Of a DNA stretch of 64,000 nucleotides, positions 1 through 11,800 are shown piece by piece. A program made the position numbers and the translations under genes. The notes under the pieces were generated by a model, which saw nothing but the letters and a program-made list of their open reading frames with translations, ran no database searches and had not been told where the DNA came from. Origin of the DNA: Patiria miniata (taxonomy: Eukaryota; Echinodermata; Asteroidea; Valvatida; Asterinidae); NCBI RefSeq assembly GCF_015706575.1, contig NW_024037074.1, forward strand, positions 15,365,334-15,429,333. Direction: 5' to 3'. Each line of letters begins with the position of its first letter. Position 1 is the stretch's first letter.

Positions 1-398
1 CGAAGAGTGGTATTTTTGGGGTTTTTTTAATAATGTATTACAGTAGACATTTAATATACATGTAATGAACATAAGTAGATCCACAAGAGATTGTTTGATG
101 TAGCAGTCTTTTACTTTAAATAATTATTTGCTTCCGATAATAATTGTTGATAAAATGCCTCAGGGGAGGTGTAGCGGAATGTTCGGTATAGCGTTGTTCG
201 TTATGGCAGCATTATACTGTATAACATGTAACATATTTTTATGTTATAGGCATGTATATATTAAACTGTGTTATTTTATTATATGTAAAATCACATAAAA
301 GAAATTATCCCCATAAAAGGAAATTATTTCTGATATTCCTCTGTTAGTTCCAACTGAATCCAAACCCTTTCTTTCCTCCCTCCCCCCCCCCCCCACAG
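1..398 (+). other. Intron of TRPM2-like gene A at window edge
   Basis: No coding sequence is seen here. It ends in a polypyrimidine tract (a C run at about 377-394) and an AG acceptor at 397-398, directly before the first visible exon of gene A. The exon joins in phase 1, so the missing upstream exon should end with a G, as the homologous exon of gene B does at 39670. Confidence 0.8.
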
Positions 399-2857
399 AT
401 GCCCTACATGACTTGACGGACCACTTCCCATCCCCAGTCCGTGAGCTCTTCCTCCTCGCCATCATGCAGAATCGCTGTGAGATGGCTCGCATGTTGTGGG
501 AGGACGGCAACGAGGCGGTGGCCTCAGCACTCACGGCAAGCATGATCCTGAAACTCATGTCCGATAGAGAGGACGACCCAGACCAGAGCGCAGCTATGCT
601 CAAACATGCAGAGTAAGTGTGCCTCTGAGTTTGTCTGAGTAATGAGTTTGAAGCTCCTTATTCAAGATAACTCATATCAGAGTGTGGCGATGCTCAAACC
701 TGTAGCACCAGGTTCGTCTCTAGAGCATTGATAGCTTAATAATGCAACACCGAGTTGGAACTCAGGAGTTTGAAACTCATGAAATATTTAACTCATGAAA
801 CTCACAAATATTTACAGTTTTATGCAGAATTATCATTAGATGGAAAACATGGCCGTAGAGAAGATGACTCAGATCAGAGCGCAGAGAAGCTCAGACATGC
901 CAGTTTTAAAATGTACTCAGGGGTTTATCTTCGGAGCTTCGTTTGCTTGAGTATCATGGTGTTGGCAGGTCCGTCACCCGCCCTGAGCATCGGGGGGGAG
1001 GGGGGGAGGGGGCATAGTACCAACTGGGGGGCCCACTGCCATAAACAATACAGAAATACTTGGCTTTTGTTGGGGCACCACTTGCTCGCCAAGGGGGGCC
1101 CGGCCCCACTGGCCCCCGTGACGGGCCTGGGTGTTGGTGACACACGACTAACGGTGGCTAGGTAGGACAACTCGACCAGAGCACAGCCCCATCACAAGTC
1201 GGTCATAATGAACAGGGGATGAGCAATAACAAAGGAATGCCCTATTCACACTTCATTGGAAGAGCCTATGACTTGGGACTGGATGACTTCTGATTGACTT
1301 GTGAAGTCTTGTAAATCCTCAATTTGATACCGTTGCCATTCCTGTGCCACAGGGAGTACGAGGAGCTAGCCATTGGTGTGCTGAACGAATGCTACAATGA
1401 CGATCCTGAGCGCACCTCCCTCCTGCTGGTAAGGGAACAGGACAACTGGGGCAAGTCTACCAGTCTCAGTCTCGCCAAGCACGCCAAGAACAAGAACTTC
1501 ATCGCTCACTCAGGGGTCCAGAATCTACTGACGGAGATCTGGAATGGGAAGCTGTCGGATGAGAACAATGGCTATTTGGTAAGACGTTTGGACCTAACAC
1601 TGCTTGAGATGACATGAATGATGAGATTTATGACACAAAGATCAGAGGAAGTTCTCTAAATGTCCTTGTGGATTGGAAAGGCTTGGCCAAATTGTAGCTC
1701 GGGAAGTAGTTAACCCCCTCTCCTTATAATGTAAGCTCTCAAAAAACACTGAGTATACAGCCAAAACTAAATATAATTTACCTTGTACATTGCTAAGGTT
1801 GTAGCATCCTAACACAGTGACTGCAATAATTTTCCATTGACTGTTATTTTTGGTTTTATGTTTATTGTTTTCCAGCTGTGGCTGTGCATGATCTGTCCCT
1901 TCATCATCCCATTCACTGTCATCTTCAGAGAAGATGAGTCCGAGGAAGAGGAAAAACAAGATTGGAAACCAAGACATAACATCGATTTAAACCTCAACCA
2001 GGTATGGCCTTGTGCGCGAACAAGAGAGGACAACTCTTTTTACCTCTTTCGAGACCACCGTGGAGGGGGCACGCGGCGTGCCGTACTGGTTCCGAGGCGT
2101 ATGGTGCAAAATAACACGTTTTATTCTTTGTATTTTATGTGCACAAACGTTATTTGCGCCTTCAGCAATGCGTTAGAATGTCTCTTCCAGTAGTCCCCCA
2201 ACTCTCCCTTTCTTATCATTGAGGGGGTACATGTGCAGGGTGCCCATGTAGAATAAACACATAGCAGGTACACCTGTAACATCGCCCAGGTCAATTAAAT
2301 GACGGTGAAATGAGGCTTAGGCTGCATCCTAATCAGCTGTCTAGAGCTAGGTCTAGGTCCGCGCCCATTGAAAATACGCGGGGACGCGCTGACAATAGAC
2401 GTAGCCATAGCTCTGGAAGCCCGTTTCGGACACGGCCTAATTATGATCAGTTCAAGTCCATCACAAGTCCTCCAGTCTCAAGTCAAGTCACAAGCTATTC
2501 AAATGAGCTGTGACTGAGACATTCCTTTGTCATATTGTTCATCCCCCCATACTTCTAATCAGACTTGTGAAAGACTTGTGATTTACTGGTGACTGAACTT
2601 GTGATGAACTCCTCTACAAAACCGATTCTGTTAGCCGTCTGGATCTTGTGACACATTTCCATCTACTTGTTCTCCATATGTTTGCCGTGTTATCTAATCA
2701 AACCCCAACATAATTTACCACCAATCAATTCTCTTCTGTGATCCTTCCAGGGTTTGCCCTATAATCTGCAAGGTGACAAGCTGGGAGACAGTCTGAAGGT
2801 GGTCAAGACGGAAGAACCTGTGACTCTAAGAGGTGGCTCTTCAGCAAGCAATGTGGC
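399..2857 (+). other. Gene A: MHR4/pre-S1 cytoplasmic exons
   Basis: Four exons encode the end of the melastatin homology region. [17 protein letters not shown] and the following [10 protein letters not shown] segment align with human TRPM2 around 'DPIRDLLIWAIVQNR' and 'WWGQLSVDN' (recalled, not searched). The exon 1876-2001 begins with a hydrophobic helix ([17 protein letters not shown]), then a run of Glu/Asp. The exon 2751-2857 is a linker that aligns poorly with the equivalent exon of gene B (42070-42206), which carries GGQN repeats instead. Confidence 0.85.
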
Positions 2858-5800
2858 GTAAGTTGCCTGCAGTTACAGATGTAGTAGGCTTAGATTTAAA
2901 CAGAACATGTGTTATAGTAATAGAACTTTGTGATTGAAAGATCTTAAAAATCAAATTTAAAGCAACAAAATTAAGAAATTTTGGCTGAAATTTCATAACA
3001 AACTACTAAAAATGTTCCTCAATAATGCCATCCAGGTGAGCTGTACTTTTAACCATCCCAAGAAAAGTTCTTTGAAGTCGTTTTTTACATTTCTTTAATT
3101 TTTTTTACTGCTGTAAATAATTAAATTAAAAATAATAATTTAACCCTTGTCTGCCTAGACCTTTCAAAATCCATAAAGAGGCTTTTAGGGTTAGTGGGAT
3201 TCAGGAAGATAGAGCCTAGCCACATTTGCTTTACATGTGGCTTGATACCACTTCAAACTTAGTAGGCACAAAGAGTGTACCATTGGGTACCTGCAAAGTG
3301 GAGGATTTTGTGGGATTTAGGAAAGTAGAGCTCAGCCACTTTTACTTCTCATAGGGCTTAATACCACTTGAAACTTGGTAGGTACAAATATGGTGCCATC
3401 AGGTTCCTGCATAGTGGAGGATTTTGTAGGATTGAGGAAGGTTCCTTACATAGTTTCCTTTTGATTGCATATTGTAGTCTGTGTGACCCAGATGAGGATC
3501 CTGAGAACGCCCATCACTATGAAGAGACAACGGGCATCGATATCATTGACAGCGGCAAGGAACTGTCCTGGTGGCAACGCTTTACGTTATTCTACGATGC
3601 GCCGCTCATCACGTTCAGGCACAATGTTGTAAGAAACTGCACTTTAGAATTCAGTGTTTATGTTCAAGAAGTACTAGGGCACATTTCTGTGTATTTCTTC
3701 ATGTTTGAGACATAGACAATATGTAAATCACACAGATGTAAATAAGTTTTGTCATCAAATAATAAAAACACTCGTCGAATTTCAGTATTATTTATCAAAG
3801 TGTAAAGATTATATAAACTGATGAAGTACCTTTCAGTACTATTAAAGTCTTGTGTATACCAACCCTTAATCTGCTTGTTTTTGTCAAGAATTGAATGAAG
3901 ACTATTCCTCCTATTTTTCTGTCTTCAGGTCTCATTCGTCTGTTTCTTGGGCCTCTTCAGCTACATCATCCTAGTAAACTTCAAGGAGCAGTGTTCCCCA
4001 GCTGAGATTGTCCTCTATGTGTGGGTTGCAACCCTAGCATTTGAAGAATTAAGACAGGTACCGGCATGTCTCCTTTTTTTGCAGTTTTTGCGAGACAAAG
4101 GCTAGCCTCGAATCCCCTCCACCTTGGATAAATCCTTGAATTAGAAGAGTCATCAGCCGTTTTTGTCATTTCTTTGTCCGTCCAGATTGCTCAAGAAGAA
4201 TCCAACAGTTGGCGGATCCGTTTTGTCTCGTGGCTCTCCGAATACTGGAACATCGTGGACCTGGCAGCACTGATCCTATTTGGGGTGGGTGTAGCGCTGC
4301 GTTTCAACTCAGCTACCCTGGACATCGCCCGAATCATCTTGGCTTTGGATCTCCTCATATACTTCGTCCGTCTGCTGCAAATCTTCTCCATCCACAAGAA
4401 CCTGGGTCCTAAGCTGATTATGATCCAACGGATGGTAAGTCCGCAGACTCAGGGGTTGACCTTAACTTTTTTTTTTCACTAGCCAGCCGGGCTACTGAAA
4501 CAGATTCTTAACTAGCCTGCGGGCATTTTCACTAGCCTGCATGTTTTTGTTTTGTTGAAAGTCTTATAAGCAACAATGTGAATACAATTGTAAAACGGGT
4601 ATCCTGAGGCAATCTTGTCAGTGTTTTTAATAAACAGATCTAATAATTTAGCCCTAAACAGTTAATAAAATGAGACACTAATTCAGGTTTGCTTTCTAAA
4701 TTTAATGATTATTTCTTCCTGTCCTTTCATCTTTGCCATAGCCCAATAATTTTTGACTCGCCAGCCGGGCTACTTAAGGAATAGTTTGACTAGGCCGTCG
4801 CAGTTTTGACTAGCATTTGGCTAGTGGGCTACCGCTAAGTCGAACCCTGACGACAACATTAGAGTTGTTCTATATCAATCTACGGGGTTGTCCAAATCTT
4901 TGTTCCTTTTTCCTGCTTTTATCCAACATTTCTTCCAAACCAAGTTGTATGTTTTTCCCCTTCTACAGATGATTGATCTGCTGTTTTTCCTGTGTATCCT
5001 CCTGGTGTTTCTCCTGGGATTCGGCATTGCCTCCCAGGCCATTCTGCAGCCCAACTCATCCAGTTTCGTGGACATTGCCAGGGGAGTGTTCTATAAGCCC
5101 TACTTCCAGATTTTTGGAGAACTCTTTCTGGAAGATATATTGGGTAAGTTGGACGTTGCTTCACTTGTCGTTAAGGATTCTAGTCGTCAAGAATTTCTTG
5201 TTGTAACTTTTTTGTGTTTTAGGATGTTTATATATGTTAAATGGATATTTTATTGACACTATTAATTTATGAAGTGTTGGAAGCCTTGCAAATAAAACTT
5301 TATTTACAGGGAAAGAAAAGTCCCAACTTTGAGTTTTCTTTGTAAGTTGATTTAGTAACATCTACAAAGGCACGTCAACTTTTTTATATGATGCACTGTA
5401 GGTAAAGCAGAATTTTGGCAGGTTTTTTTTTCTGAAAAATAAAACTAAGTATATACCAATCAATCAAAGAATCTAAATTGAATACTGGTTTTATTTTGTC
5501 CTTCACCGACATATGAAAAATAAATCTCATAAGCTTTCAATACTTGGGACTTTGGGTGGGACCATAGAGCTATATTAAATTACAAGAGCGCTAACTCCTC
5601 ATTCTTGCGCACTCAGATGCTTTGAAGCCGTCCTGGGCACAGACATTTTGAATTCATGTGTGTGTTTGTAGAACATAATGAAATTAGATGGATTGAATTT
5701 TGAGAGTGTACTCTACATGCAACGCGCAAGTAGAACATACGCAAATAACTTAAACGCGTCATGCCAGTTCAAAAAATGTCACGGCGAAATGCATCTGCAG

Positions 5801-8800
5801 CGAATACGCATACGCGTTGCGCTGTTTGCGTAGAGAAAAAAAGAATTGCTCATTTGCTGATTGTGCGTTTTGGTTTTGGGCGTATCGGCTTCAATGACGC
5901 ACCGGTATGGAATACAAACGCCAATATGCAAATAGTCGTACAAAAGCCATACAAAATTTCGAGTTTTCCATAGGTTTGTGCACAAACATGGATGCGCCCA
6001 TCAGGCATCTCTTTGTACATCGAGTTAGCGCTCTAGTAATTTAATATAGCTCTATAGGTGGGACTCGAACCCTCACTAGTAAATTTGCTTTCTAGTGCAG
6101 ATTTCTTGCAACTTGACCTTGAATTTGAAGGCAAAACCCATATTGAATTACCATCTCCGTGATGCAATATTCAGTCAAAGATAAACGAAGATTCCGTTTG
6201 TTTGTGTGCCGAAACAGAGAACGTTGGTTGCGTCGCTGCCGGTAACGCCACCCCCGAATCTGGTGTATACCCCTGCCCAGTGACTGCTGCTATTGGTACC
6301 TTACTCCTGTTCTTCTACATGATGCTCAGTAATGTCTTGCTTCTCAATCTACTCATTGCTATGTTCAGGTAAGATAAGCTGGTAGTGCTCTTACATCTTT
6401 CTCGAGACATTGTGTATTTTTAAATTATTGTTATTATAAACTCTGGATGTCGTTGCTCCATGGGCCGGCCAAAGATGTGCTGGGTGGACAACATCCCAGA
6501 ATGGTCAGGGTGTAACACCAACGAACTGAAAGCAGCAGCACTGGAAAGACGGGCTGTGGTGGGAGCGGAGCCAGTGATCCCAACTGTGAATAATTTGAGG
6601 AGGAGACCACGGGCAAATGCCTAATGTCTAACGAATGAATGAATGAAACTCTGTTCTTTAGTTCTGGTAATTAAACCAAAGGAGTCCTCAAAAGTAAGGT
6701 GCTGTAACTCGCAAGTCTGCGAAAACCTGTGGAAAGAGGACAAGAAAAAAATGTTCAGTTTTAGTGGTGGGAGGAAAATCCCAGCAGTATGTTTTGAGGA
6801 AAAACCACAAAATCAGATGATTCAGACCCAAATCTACAGATGGTCTCAGGCAGGATTCAGATCCGGCCGAGGGCAATAAGGTGAGGAAAGAACAACTACA
6901 TCAATCTAGTTTTGCATTTGGGCATCCCATTTAACACCCAACATTGGTCAAACATTTGATTGCTTCTCTTCCCCTGCCCAGCTACACCTTCTCAGCTGTC
7001 CAGGATAACACTGACGTCTACTGGCGGTTCCAGCGCTACGATCTGATCCAAGAGTATTTCTCTCGTCCCCCGCTGGTCCCTCCCTTCATCATCATATCCC
7101 ACATCTTTCTGGTGGTCCGATTCATGTTGCAGAAATTCTGCCGAGTCTGCCTTCGTTACAGATCCGGCGAGATGAGTAAGTGACATTCATGACAGACTTG
7201 TGTTCAAGAGTTGCACCAAACCAATTGGTTTTAAAGAAACCACATAGGCAAACTGACTAGGTGCTTTATTATTATTTTGAGGTCTGAATAGCTAGTGACT
7301 TGACTTGAGACTGAAAGACTTGATGGACTTGCAGGGACTTTGAGGACTAGACCACAATACTATCATGAGACCTCTTAAAACAGCCCTTGCTCTTGAAGAC
7401 AGACAGAGAAAACTTCTAAAACATTTAGATCATTTTCTAAAAGTCAGTTCTTTTCAGAATCACCACTTCTTCACAGACGCAATAAACTTCTTCCATATTG
7501 TAAAACTGTAAACCTCTAGATAGCTAACTCATCCACAAATTCAAATTGTTTTTCTTATCTGTAACACTTTCCTGCGGTTTAACTTTGTCTTGCCAGAGCA
7601 AAGGATTCCACCAAGCAAAGTCAAGCAGCTGGTTTTGTGGGAGACCATTCAGAGTGATGAGTATATTGTCAAAGAGAAAGCTCTACTGGCTGAGGATATA
7701 ACTGAACAAGTCAAATCAACCGGCGACAAGTGAGTGTCCTTGATATTTCCAGAACTCCTTAGATGACTATTGTCTGTGTATTGACTCTGTGCAGGAACCA
7801 CGGATAGTGCTGTGTAGCACTCGCGAGCACCAGTGAAGGGCGTAGCCAAGCAAGCGTTTATTTGCACATATAAGGCGTGAAGTGTGCGTAAAGAATTTTT
7901 CATTGTGTGCTTACCCATCTCGTCAGAGGAACGTACCTGAGCATTGCCGCCTTTTAATAATGGCGTTCACGTGTCCTTCAATATTAGTGCTGTTTGTAGT
8001 TTTCACCGTTTGAGTCAGAATTTTGCACAATGTCCAGTCCAGCCCAAACTTGGGTCCAATTTCATGGCTGTGCTTACCGTTAGCGAAAAAATCCCTGCTT
8101 ATTGTAGCAAAATTCTGTGCTCACGGTAAGCGTATTTCACAGGTTAGCGAGGAACTTTGGCTTCTGCGCATGCGTACTTCCTGTAACTAAGGATTGTGTG
8201 CTTACAGGGTTAGTGCAGAATTTGTCTGCTAGCGCGGTTAGCGCAGAATGTGATCGTAAGCGGGAATTCTGTGGTTAGCAGAGCCATGAAATTTGGTTCC
8301 GGGTCCAGGTAGCTTCTAAGCAGAAAATGGTGCTCAGAAAATTTATATGCTAAGCGAATATCAGCTGAGTACCAGTCGTAAGCAGTGTTCATTGTATGAC
8401 TTTTGGCTGGTTTCCTCTTTCAAAATAACTGCTTCTCCACTGACCATGGTCATTTGCATTAATGTGAATGTGAATTTTTGATCCAGGGTTGATGACCTTC
8501 TTGTAAGGATGGAAGAGCTCTTTGCTGATCCGGAGACAGGCGTTCCGTCAAAAGCTCTGGGACTTCTCGGCGAAAAGGCCATGGAAGAAAGACTCAACAG
8601 GCTGGAGGATCAGGTAAGGAGCCATCTGATAAAATAATCACGGAAAAGTTTCAGAGAAATTCCCCCCATGGGCTTTATTGTTATTGTGCAATCAATATTG
8701 TGTAATCTTCTCAGTCCAAAAAAGTGTATTGTAATAGTTTCCTTACAGGATTGCCTGGAGTGATGAGTTTTTTGGTTGGGCATAATAAACCCTATCAGGG

Positions 8801-11800
8801 AAATTTTCTCCACAGGTTTTCCGGGAGTATTATTGAGATTACTCCTGATATCCCAACTGTGCTTGATCGTTCCCACAGATCGCATTTATTCATTTTGTTA
8901 GGGACAGTCTGCTTCTACATAGTGGAGTGAGTTGGCATTGTGGTTTTGTTCCGACAGCTCAAGATCTATTGGAAAAACGGGAGATTTAGTGGGTTCGAGT
9001 CCAGCCTGTGGCGTTGTGATGTGTGTGCACTCTCTGCTTCAAACATTTTGTCCCCTACTGGTGAACAGAAAAAGTTGTTGTTTGATATAGCTATATTCAC
9101 CAGAATGGCAGTATGGACCAATAATGAAATGATGTTTTGTATATTTTATAGGCATGATGAGCAGGGGTAATAATGATTTAATTAAAGACGGCCAACATCA
9201 TGTGTTTAATTCCTACTTTTTTGCTGACTTTTCAACGCAAACCTTCAAATCTTATTATTGTGTTCATTGTCTTGGAGTTTTATACTTCATTATCCAAACT
9301 TTATGCAAATATTACAATTGTATGCAAATAGAACCCAGTCATTGAAGGCAATGTGTGTAGCATTACCAATTGATTGAATATGTTTTCCTGCCCAGATGGA
9401 GCGAACCAACCAAGCCATTGATTGGGTGATCATGGCTCTCCATGGCAACAAGCTGGGGCACAACGATGGACTACCTGAACTCAAGCAAATTGAACCCAGA
9501 AAAGGTAAGCGTTCCGCCCCGCAGTGCAAAGGGGCCAGTGTTGGAGTTGATGACATCATAAGTCGGGTCGTTTACTCATCACAAGTCGATTCACTTTGGC
9601 TCTTTCACTGTTCATGTGATTAGCTTGAGACTTGACTTGACAGTAGATGACTGGTGATGGACTTTTTTTTTGATATAATAGGAGTTATTAGGACTTGTAA
9701 TAGACTTTGACTTCTACACTGATAGGGCCAACATTGAACCTTCAAATTTTTTTATCGGTCTTTTATAGTAGTCAAAGTCTTAGTCTAGTCAAAGATACTA
9801 TGTAAGTTTGAAATTGTGGAGTAACAGGTGTGTACTCAGTAACTCAGTCAGTGATCCAGTTAGTCAGATTAAAATAGGCTGGCCCTTAAGGTCTAGCAAA
9901 AACGTAAAAATCTTCTTTTTGATTTTGCAGAACAAGATAATTTTGACAATGAGGAGGAAGAGAGAAAGGTTCCGACAACCCTAGAGGAACTTGGGATAGC
10001 GTTACATCAGAAGGCTCGGTCCAGTCCCTACCCAGGAACTGCCATCCGACGGTTCCTTGTACCTGATGAGAAAGTGCCTTGGGAGGTAAGCCTAGACGAC
10101 CTTTTCACCCAAGACTTCAACTTTGAATTTATAGTGAACTGCTTCTTTACCTCTGTCATATTTCTGAATGCATTCTCTTTTCTGTGTATTGCTTTACCCT
10201 GAGTGACTTTCAGCTGTGTAGTGGGCAACTTCTGTGAAGAAAGACTGGACATCATTTAAAATCCACCAGGAAATTTTGGGAAGATTTTGAAGCATCAGGG
10301 AATCTAGAAACCCAGCTACCAATCTGTTTAATACTCGCAACTAAATGCCCTTGAAAAAAACAAGGAATGCGACATATGGGTTTCTGTACAGTAATAGATT
10401 TTAGAGGACTCGGGAAAATACCTTGCAAAATGTCTTTGGGAGTTGGGATTATAAATCTTAGAGTTATATTTTTGTATGAATTCTTTTTTTGTTAGGGAAA
10501 TGTAAACTGAATATTGTGTTTTAGATTTCCCTTGTGTAATTTTGTGAGCACTGTATACCAGTGCTGTCCAAGGTGTTTAGGGGAAAAAAACTCACAAAGA
10601 TTCCTTGGGTGAGATTCAAACCTACGACCTCCTACTTACTGGTGCAGATGGCTTACCACCCGATCATCCAGTTTGCGTGGGTCGGCTGTAAATGATGTCA
10701 ATTCAATATGAGGTTTTGCCCTTCATCCCAAGCCCTTGGACAAACCTGAGTTTACAGTGCATATGAAATTACATTGGTGAAAAGCAAGCAATACCCAGTA
10801 TTGAATCTCTAATGATACATTAACAGTATCATTCTTGGTTTCTCTTTTGTTTTGTGATTTTCAAATTCCAGTGCAACTTTTCAAGTTACAGGCCCGTCAG
10901 TTACACCCATTCTCAAATTCTAGACATGCCCCACTACGCCGACATTGATCTCCTCCAGTACAACAAGAAAGAACGACCCATCCTGAACTTCAACTCCTAT
11001 GACAAGGCGGTGAATCACGATCGCCAGAGCTTCACAGGAAACTATAACATCACGGACGGCATTCCACAGTAAGTCATTGATAAGAAAAAGTACAAAACTT
11101 TGCCCATGCAGGAGCAAGTTTGATAAAAGACTATTCATTGACTAGTGGTTGATTTGTGACATAACTTACACCTGTGTACTAATAACAAAGTGTGAACGTG
11201 TTTAGTCAAACGATGATCAAAGATCATCAGGAAACGTCTTGGTGCTTGCTCCCTTCTGTCCACTATGAGACGTGTGGGCTGTTGTAGCCAGCAATCCAAC
11301 CAGCCTTGATAGGCTTGTTGTCGAGACTAGTCCAACCATAGTTGACTAGCCTGGTTTTGATGGACGATTGTTAAACTAGGATTATCGCTCCAACTTGCTC
11401 CAGGCTTTGAAGAATGACAGTCTACTATTATTGCTATAACAAGGATACACAAGTCGCCAAATTTTTAACATTAATTTTGGAGTGTGCCATCTTATCATTT
11501 TCAAACCTGTGCTCAACTGAGTGATATAACCAATTCATTTTTAAAAGAATAAATTTTCCAAGCATCAAAATATTTTTAAAAAAAATTAAAATAGAATCGG
11601 AAACAGAACAGGAACAATTTCATCAAACTTAGATTTTTGCTTTTTGTAGCAGTGTTGTAGTACAGGTTCTTTTCCCCCCTAGGACCCTACATGTATTGAT
11701 ATTAACAGTAATTTAGAAGGAAACAAGTATAACCACTTAATCTATGCTGACTGAGTACTTTGAGAGAGCAGGAATATGAGTGTTCGGACTCATATTACCT

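Larger units (their letters stand above)
3478..7175 (+). other. Gene A: transmembrane and pore exons (S1-S6, TRP helix)
   Basis: Exon 3478-3628 leads into S1. Exon 3929-4057 carries S1 and S2, ending FEELRQ. Exon 4186-4434 carries S3 and S4 ([12 protein letters not shown], then [12 protein letters not shown]). Exon 4969-5143 carries S5 and the pore helix; 6218-6368 has the outer pore with two Cys (VGC and YPC) and S6; 6982-7175 has the TRP helix ([11 protein letters not shown]). Glu and Gln in S2 and Asn and Asp in S3 match the calcium-coordinating set known in TRPM2/4/5/8. The pore reads IFGE, where human TRPM2 has IFGQ. Confidence 0.9.

Noticed and set aside
755-1170. 136-codon frame in gene A intron 1
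   Set aside because: Only the 855-901 part resembles coding sequence, and that is a decayed exon copy; the rest is G-rich intron.
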